DNA from: CAZCWX01 sp964502465
GTDB lineage: Bacteria; Desulfobacterota; Binatia; Bin18
Direction of reading: 5' to 3'
Length of the DNA: 9,472 bases
Assembly (NCBI GenBank): GCA_964502465.1
Contig: CAZCWX010000767.1
Location: 1 to 9,472, forward strand
Every line of letters starts with the position of its first letter. Position 1 is the stretch's first letter. Made by a program: the position numbers and the translations under genes. Shown in pieces: positions 6,333 to 9,472 of the stretch. A model generated the notes under the pieces. The model was given only the letters and a program-made list of their open reading frames with translations, was not told the origin of the DNA and did no database searches.

Positions 6333-7229
6333 TTAAGACCGGCGCACCTTCACCCCAGCCCGCTCCTCTTGCAAGGTGAACGGCAGCGTGGAGTCACGCT
6401 CCCCCCATCCCCGTGCCAGCCCTTCAACAAATTCCTGTTCGACAATACTCGCAATCTTTAACGGCACCTCAAACTCTCGACCCAGTTCGGTTGCCAATCC
6501 GATGTCCTTCCGTGCCAGCTTCAATGCAAAGCGCACGGTGTCAAAATCACCTTTGAACACCACTTCTGGCATCACATAATTCAGCATTAACCCCTGTCCC
6601 ACTGCTCCATCCGCGACCGCTCGCCGCAATGCTTCTGGCTCAACCCCAGCTTTGACTCCCAGTGTGAATCCTTCAGCCAGTATAAGTTGCTGGCAAATAC
6701 CAATCATGTTGTGTACCAATTTGGCAATCGCCCCGCAGCCGATTTTTCCCACGTAGGAGACCTTATTGCCAATAGCATCCAGGACCGGTTTGACTCGTTG
6801 GTACACAGCGGGATCGCCTCCAACCATCACTGCCAGAGTCGCCTGCTGCGCACCAATAGGACCGCCACTGACAGGCGCGTCAAGAACAGCCACCTGCTTT
6901 TCTCGATACAAGTCGTGGATACGCCGGATGAGCATGGGGGCATTAGTAGACAAGTCGATGTAGATAGTGCCAGGGGCTGCGCCCTGTGCTATGCCACCTT
7001 CACCCAACGCGACAGACTCAACCTCTTTGGGTCCGGGAAGTGAAGTGAAAGTGATCTCGCTGGCCGCCGCAACGGCCATAGGGCTCTCCGCCCATCGCGC
7101 ACCTCGTTCGATGTGTGGGTTGGCAGCTTCCCGACGCGCATCGTACACCGTGAGTGTGTGACCCGCTTCCAGAATATGCATCGCCATCGGTCCACCCATG
7201 TTCCCCAAGCCGATAAAGCCAATACGCAT
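6333..7229 (-). CDS. NAD(P)-dependent beta-hydroxyacid dehydrogenase (3-hydroxyisobutyrate dehydrogenase / tartronate semialdehyde reductase family)
   Basis: A 298-residue protein of the usual family length that reversibly oxidises a 3-hydroxy acid to the semialdehyde. The N-terminal Rossmann domain starts MRIGFIGLGNMGGPMA with GxGxxG at 7-12. Asp30 at the end of the second strand (TVYDARR) points to NAD rather than NADP. DLSTNAP is at 92-98, the substrate-binding DAPVSGG at 117-123, and the catalytic Lys170 with Asn174 in GAIAKLVHNM. ARKDIGLA at 239-246 is the conserved C-terminal-domain segment. Start choice: the open frame extends 52 codons further, but the extension overlaps the divergent gene. 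The ATG at 7229-7227 has AGAGGAGG just upstream and begins the Rossmann strand. Substrate is not readable. It is transcribed away from the retro-Claisenase-like gene, across a shared 127-bp region. Confidence 0.92.
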   Translation of the reverse strand: MRIGFIGLGNMGGPMAMHILEAGHTLTVYDARREAANPHIERGARWAESPMAVAAASEITFTSLPGPKEVESVALGEGGIAQGAAPGTIYIDLSTNAPMLIRRIHDLYREKQVAVLDAPVSGGPIGAQQATLAVMVGGDPAVYQRVKPVLDAIGNKVSYVGKIGCGAIAKLVHNMIGICQQLILAEGFTLGVKAGVEPEALRRAVADGAVGQGLMLNYVMPEVVFKGDFDTVRFALKLARKDIGLATELGREFEVPLKIASIVEQEFVEGLARGWGERDSTLPFTLQEERAGVKVRRS

Positions 7230-7290
7230 ATATCCCTCCTCTGATGAGATTCCCTCTCTTCCTTTACTCCTCTTATCCCCTCGGTACAAC

Positions 7291-7336
7291 TTGACAGGCT
7301 TGCCCTTGTCAGGTGCCGCTCGGCATGCTTTAGCAA
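7291..7336 (+). promoter_or_regulatory. Candidate promoter/operator region of the crotonase-like gene
   Basis: Within the 127-bp divergent region, TTGACA (7291-7296) is a perfect -35 hexamer without a good -10 at the normal distance. TTGTCA (7306-7311), followed 17 nt later by TTTAGC (7329-7334), is an alternative. TGACA (7292-7296) and TGTCA (7307-7311) form an inverted repeat that could bind a regulator. No convincing promoter for the divergent dehydrogenase was seen. Confidence 0.25.
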
Positions 7337-7356
7337 ACAGGAAAAGGAGGAAAATC

Positions 7357-8118
7357 ATGGCCCGATTCGAAGAGTATGCCAACAAGTATCAAACGATCCG
7401 TATGGAACGGCGGGATGGCATTCTACAGATTACCTTCCATACTGATGGTGGTCCCTTGCGCTGGGGCCTGCTTCCTCACAAAGAGTTTACCTTTGCCTTT
7501 GCCGATATCGGCAGCGATCCAGAAAACAAGATTGTGATTATGACAGGAACAGGAGAGGAATTCTCCGGTCCGCGACCGACAGGACCCCATCGACCGGGGG
7601 GAACTCCGCGAGCCTGGGACGCTATCTATTGGGAAGGCAAACAACTGCAGATGAATTTGCTCAACATTGAAGTACCTATGATCAGCGCCATCAACGGACC
7701 AGCGTTACGGCACTCCGAGTTGCCACTGCTGTGTGACATTGTCCTTGCCGCCGAACACGCCGAGTTTCAGGATTCCGCCCATTTCCCCAGCGGACTCGTC
7801 CCCGGTGATGGCATGCACATTGTCTATCCCCTACTCCTGGGTCCCAACCGTGGCCGCTATTTTCTTTTAACCGGTCAAATTCTTTCAGCGCAGCAGGCTT
7901 TAGAACTCGGGCTGGTGAATGAGGTCGTACCACGCGAGCAACTCCTGCCCCGTGCCTGGGAATTGGCAGAACAGTTAGCGAAACAACCACTGCTGACGCT
8001 TCGCTATGCACGTGTGGCGCTGACACAAGAGTTGAAGCGTCAGATGCTTGATTTACTGGGGTACGGATTGGCCTTGGAAGGGCTTGGGGCGTTAGACACC
8101 ACGCCCACGAAGGAATAG
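7357..8118 (+). CDS. Crotonase-superfamily C-C hydrolase, 6-oxocamphor hydrolase-like (beta-diketone retro-Claisenase)
   Basis: A 253-residue crotonase-fold protein. It lacks the GGG oxyanion loop and paired glutamates of enoyl-CoA hydratases, so a CoA-ester hydratase role is unlikely. It instead matches Rhodococcus 6-oxocamphor hydrolase (257 residues), recalled from memory, along nearly its whole length: KYQTIRMER, NGPALRHSELP, QDSAHFPSGLVPGDG, LGPNRGRYFLLTGQ and LLPRAWELA. Every catalytic or pocket residue known there has a counterpart: Trp36, His41, His119, His142, Asp151 and Glu241 for 40, 45, 122, 145, 154 and 244. That enzyme opens a bicyclic beta-diketone by C-C bond hydrolysis. The loop at 70-87, rich in Gly and Pro, differs, so the substrate may too. 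Start: the open frame reaches back to 7198, but AAGGAGG (7344-7350) lies 6 nt before the ATG at 7357 and homology begins there. Confidence 0.88.
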   Translation: MARFEEYANKYQTIRMERRDGILQITFHTDGGPLRWGLLPHKEFTFAFADIGSDPENKIVIMTGTGEEFSGPRPTGPHRPGGTPRAWDAIYWEGKQLQMNLLNIEVPMISAINGPALRHSELPLLCDIVLAAEHAEFQDSAHFPSGLVPGDGMHIVYPLLLGPNRGRYFLLTGQILSAQQALELGLVNEVVPREQLLPRAWELAEQLAKQPLLTLRYARVALTQELKRQMLDLLGYGLALEGLGALDTTPTKE

Positions 8119-8127
8119 ATTTTGCCC

Positions 8128-8148
8128 CGTGCGCATGGCGCACGCTAC
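8128..8148. repeat. GC-rich hairpin after the crotonase-like gene, arm of the second palindrome family
   Basis: GTGCGC (8129-8134) and GCGCAC (8138-8143) form a 6-bp stem around ATG, 10 bp after the stop codon. The 21-bp stretch is the reverse complement of the left arm of the 66-bp palindrome (6236-6256) with one mismatch. It could weaken transcription, but no T tract follows, so a terminator is not proven. Confidence 0.6.
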
Positions 8149-8190
8149 GGAGTCTCGGGCTGAACGGTTCGGAGAGGTATGCAGAACAGA

Positions 8191-8251
8191 ATCCGTTCGT
8201 GCTGAGCCCTGCGACTGCGCTCAGGACAGGCTTGTCGAAGTACGAACGGAC
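8191..8251. repeat. 61-bp palindromic intergenic repeat, copy 2 (inverted)
   Basis: TCCGTTCGT (8192-8200) and ACGAACGGA (8242-8250) are the inverted ends. Read as a whole it is the reverse complement of 6087-6147 with two differences by eye, one of them at the first base. It fills much of the 206-bp gap between the crotonase-like gene and the lactonase-like gene. The rest of that gap holds the hairpin at 8129-8143 and a leader that includes GTGTAAAGGAGG (8307-8318). Confidence 0.85.
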
Positions 8252-8324
8252 CACTACCCAGTGGACTTGTAACAATATAGAAGAACACGGAAACATCAAC
8301 ACGCGTGTGTAAAGGAGGACTATC

Positions 8325-9212
8325 ATGGCATATCAACAACTCACTCTCGATCAAGTCACAGTCGCAGCCACAGGCTTTAAAGGACCAGAAGGCGTTACCG
8401 TTGATCGCGAGGGCAACGTGTATGGTGGTGGAACGGATGGTGTGATCCGTAAACTTTCCCCAGACGGAAAAGTCAGCGAATTTGCCCGTACCGGCGGCCG
8501 GCCAGCCGGCATGGCATTGGATCGCCAGGGGAATCTCTTTGTGTGCGATGTTGGCAAGGCAGGCGTCCTTAAAGTGAGTCCCTCGGGCCCAGTGAGCCTC
8601 TTTGCCGATCAAGCCGGGAATATGAAACTGCCCTTGCCAAACTTTCCGGTCTTTGACGCCGAAGGGAACCTATACGTCTCAAACTCCACCGATCACGTGC
8701 TCACCGACATTGAGCAAGTTATGGAAGAGATTCGCAATCCTGTTCCCAAAGGCACGCTCGTGCGCTTCCGACCGGATGGGCGTGGGGAAGTGGTGGCCAC
8801 AGGCTTGTACTTTGCCAATGGCATTGCCATCGATCCCAAAGAAGAGGCGGTATACGTTCTGCAATCGACCCAAAACAACTGTGTCCGAGTCGCCATGAAG
8901 AAAGATGGCACTCACGGCAAACCTGAAGTCTTTGGTGAGAACCTTGGCGGGCTTCCGGATGGTATGGCTTTTGACGCAGAAGGATTCATGATCACCACAC
9001 TGCCCATGATCAATCGGTTGGTAGTGCTTGATCCAAACGGTCAGCTTTCTATCCTGCTTGACGATCCAGAAGGAAAGAAAACGCAGGGACCAACGAACTG
9101 TGCCTTTGGTGGCCCCAACTTTGATGACCTGTACATTGCTCATCTTGAAGCCGATCACGTCGCCAAGGTGCATCTGGGACGTAAAGGGCATCCGCTCTAC
9201 GACCGGCGCTGA
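8325..9212 (+). CDS. SMP-30/gluconolactonase/LRE-like protein (putative lactonase)
   Basis: A 295-residue six-bladed beta-propeller protein of the SMP-30 family, whose members hydrolyse sugar or other lactones with one divalent metal. Blade repeats with the D-EGN-YV pattern recur at 27-33 (DREGNVYG), 66-73 (DRQGNLFV) and 111-118 (DAEGNLYV). The expected metal ligands have counterparts: Glu22 in GPEGV, Asn165 in YFANGIAID and Asp212 in LPDGMAFD. Asn106 in the segment PLPNFPV may be the fourth. No signal peptide is evident, so it is probably cytoplasmic. AAAGGAGG (8311-8318) lies 6 nt before the ATG. The related strictosidine synthase-like propellers are an alternative, but the metal residues favour a lactonase. 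Beside a ring-opening hydrolase and a hydroxyacid dehydrogenase, a lactone intermediate is a reasonable guess. The actual substrate is unknown. Confidence 0.88.
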   Translation: MAYQQLTLDQVTVAATGFKGPEGVTVDREGNVYGGGTDGVIRKLSPDGKVSEFARTGGRPAGMALDRQGNLFVCDVGKAGVLKVSPSGPVSLFADQAGNMKLPLPNFPVFDAEGNLYVSNSTDHVLTDIEQVMEEIRNPVPKGTLVRFRPDGRGEVVATGLYFANGIAIDPKEEAVYVLQSTQNNCVRVAMKKDGTHGKPEVFGENLGGLPDGMAFDAEGFMITTLPMINRLVVLDPNGQLSILLDDPEGKKTQGPTNCAFGGPNFDDLYIAHLEADHVAKVHLGRKGHPLYDRR

Positions 9213-9278
9213 GGTGTGCCTATTCATTTCCCGCTTTCTTGAAACAAAACACACAACCTTGTGGAGGGGAGGCGGGCT

Positions 9279-9472
9279 ATGCGCCCCCGGTTCAGAAACG
9301 TCTGAGCAAGATTTGCTTTTACGAAGTCGCGGGTGGAGATTAGCCTCAGCCCATTGGAAACTGAAGAGGGCGTTCTGGTCAGCAGTTCCATCCGTGACGT
9401 GACCGAGCGCAGACGGACCGAACGCGCGCTGCAGGAAAAGAATGTCGAACTGGAGAACGCCAACCTGGCGAA
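9279..9472 (+). pseudogene. 5'-truncated PAS-domain sensor kinase fragment, runs off the window
   Basis: From 9333 the plus strand reads VEISLSPLETEEGVLV, then SIRDVTERRRTERALQEK and VELENANLA to the edge. This is the end of a PAS domain (last strands, then DVTERRR) followed by the coiled-coil linker that normally leads into a histidine kinase dimerisation domain. The front of the PAS domain is missing: upstream in the same frame are nine residues unlike PAS and then a TGA at 9303-9305. An ATG at 9279, preceded by GGAGGGGAGG, is in the same frame but gives only eight codons before that TGA. Either the gene is a 5'-truncated remnant or it starts at the GTG at 9333. Whether the kinase domain is intact lies outside the window. 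Confidence 0.6.

Noticed and set aside
7198..7356. N-terminal extension of the crotonase-like frame
   Set aside because: It overlaps the start of the divergent dehydrogenase. The family homology and the AAGGAGG site place the start at 7357.
7230..7385. N-terminal extension of the dehydrogenase frame, with a hydrophobic stretch that could look like a signal peptide
   Set aside because: It overlaps the start of the divergent gene and its promoter region. The Rossmann strand and a strong ribosome site fix the start at 7229.
6087..8251. CRISPR array or composite transposon formed by the palindromic repeats
   Set aside because: The repeats are few, irregularly spaced and inverted rather than tandem. 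No transposase, cas gene or target-site duplication was seen.
7691..8326. Minus-strand open frame of 211 codons across the crotonase-like gene and repeat copy 2
   Set aside because: Antisense to a conserved gene and running through a palindromic repeat, with no domain motif.
8679..9254. Minus-strand open frame of 191 codons opposite the lactonase-like gene
   Set aside because: Antisense shadow of a propeller protein with clear metal-binding residues.
9271..9288. Terminator after the lactonase-like gene
   Set aside because: GGGC/GCCC (9274-9277, 9283-9286) gives only a 4-bp stem, with no T tract after it.

Overview
This window looks like bacterial accessory or catabolic DNA of moderate GC content. 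It has strong AGGAGG-type ribosome binding sites and tight operons separated by palindromic intergenic repeats. No gene identifies the host. The mix of CaiB-type CoA transferase, D-aminoacylase-like amidohydrolases, an SMP-30 lactonase and dispersed palindromes recalls large-genome uncultured soil or water lineages, but that is only an impression.

Left end (1-790, minus strand): a two-gene HEPN/MNT toxin-antitoxin pair of the HepT/MntA type. The HEPN gene overlaps the nucleotidyltransferase gene by ATGA, and the nucleotidyltransferase runs off the window. Just upstream of the HEPN gene is a short coding remnant resembling the extreme C-terminus of a type I restriction methyltransferase (HsdM).

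Left-centre (787-2433, minus strand): a class III (CaiB/BaiF) CoA transferase preceded by a GlcG/HbpS-family protein, 9 bp apart and clearly one operon. A divergent promoter region (2434-2630) separates it from the next block.

Centre (2631-6059, plus strand): two tandem paralogous 560-residue amidohydrolases of the N-acyl-D-amino-acid deacylase superfamily. Both keep HTH, GNCG and SDGGAH motifs but lack the two canonical zinc-histidine motifs of D-aminoacylases.

Right-centre (6060-8324): a repeat-rich convergent intergenic region, then a divergent pair. The pair is a beta-hydroxyacid dehydrogenase (minus) and a crotonase-fold protein (plus) that carries the full catalytic set of 6-oxocamphor hydrolase, a retro-Claisen C-C hydrolase. 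Two different palindromic repeats occur in mirrored order on either side of this pair.

Right end (8325-9472, plus strand): an SMP-30/gluconolactonase-type protein, then a 5'-truncated PAS/sensor kinase fragment running off the window.

Read together, the metabolic genes suggest breakdown of a cyclic compound: C-C ring opening of a beta-diketone, lactone or amide hydrolysis, CoA activation and oxidation of a hydroxyacid. The substrate cannot be named from sequence. The genes lie in at least three transcription units, so a shared pathway is inference.
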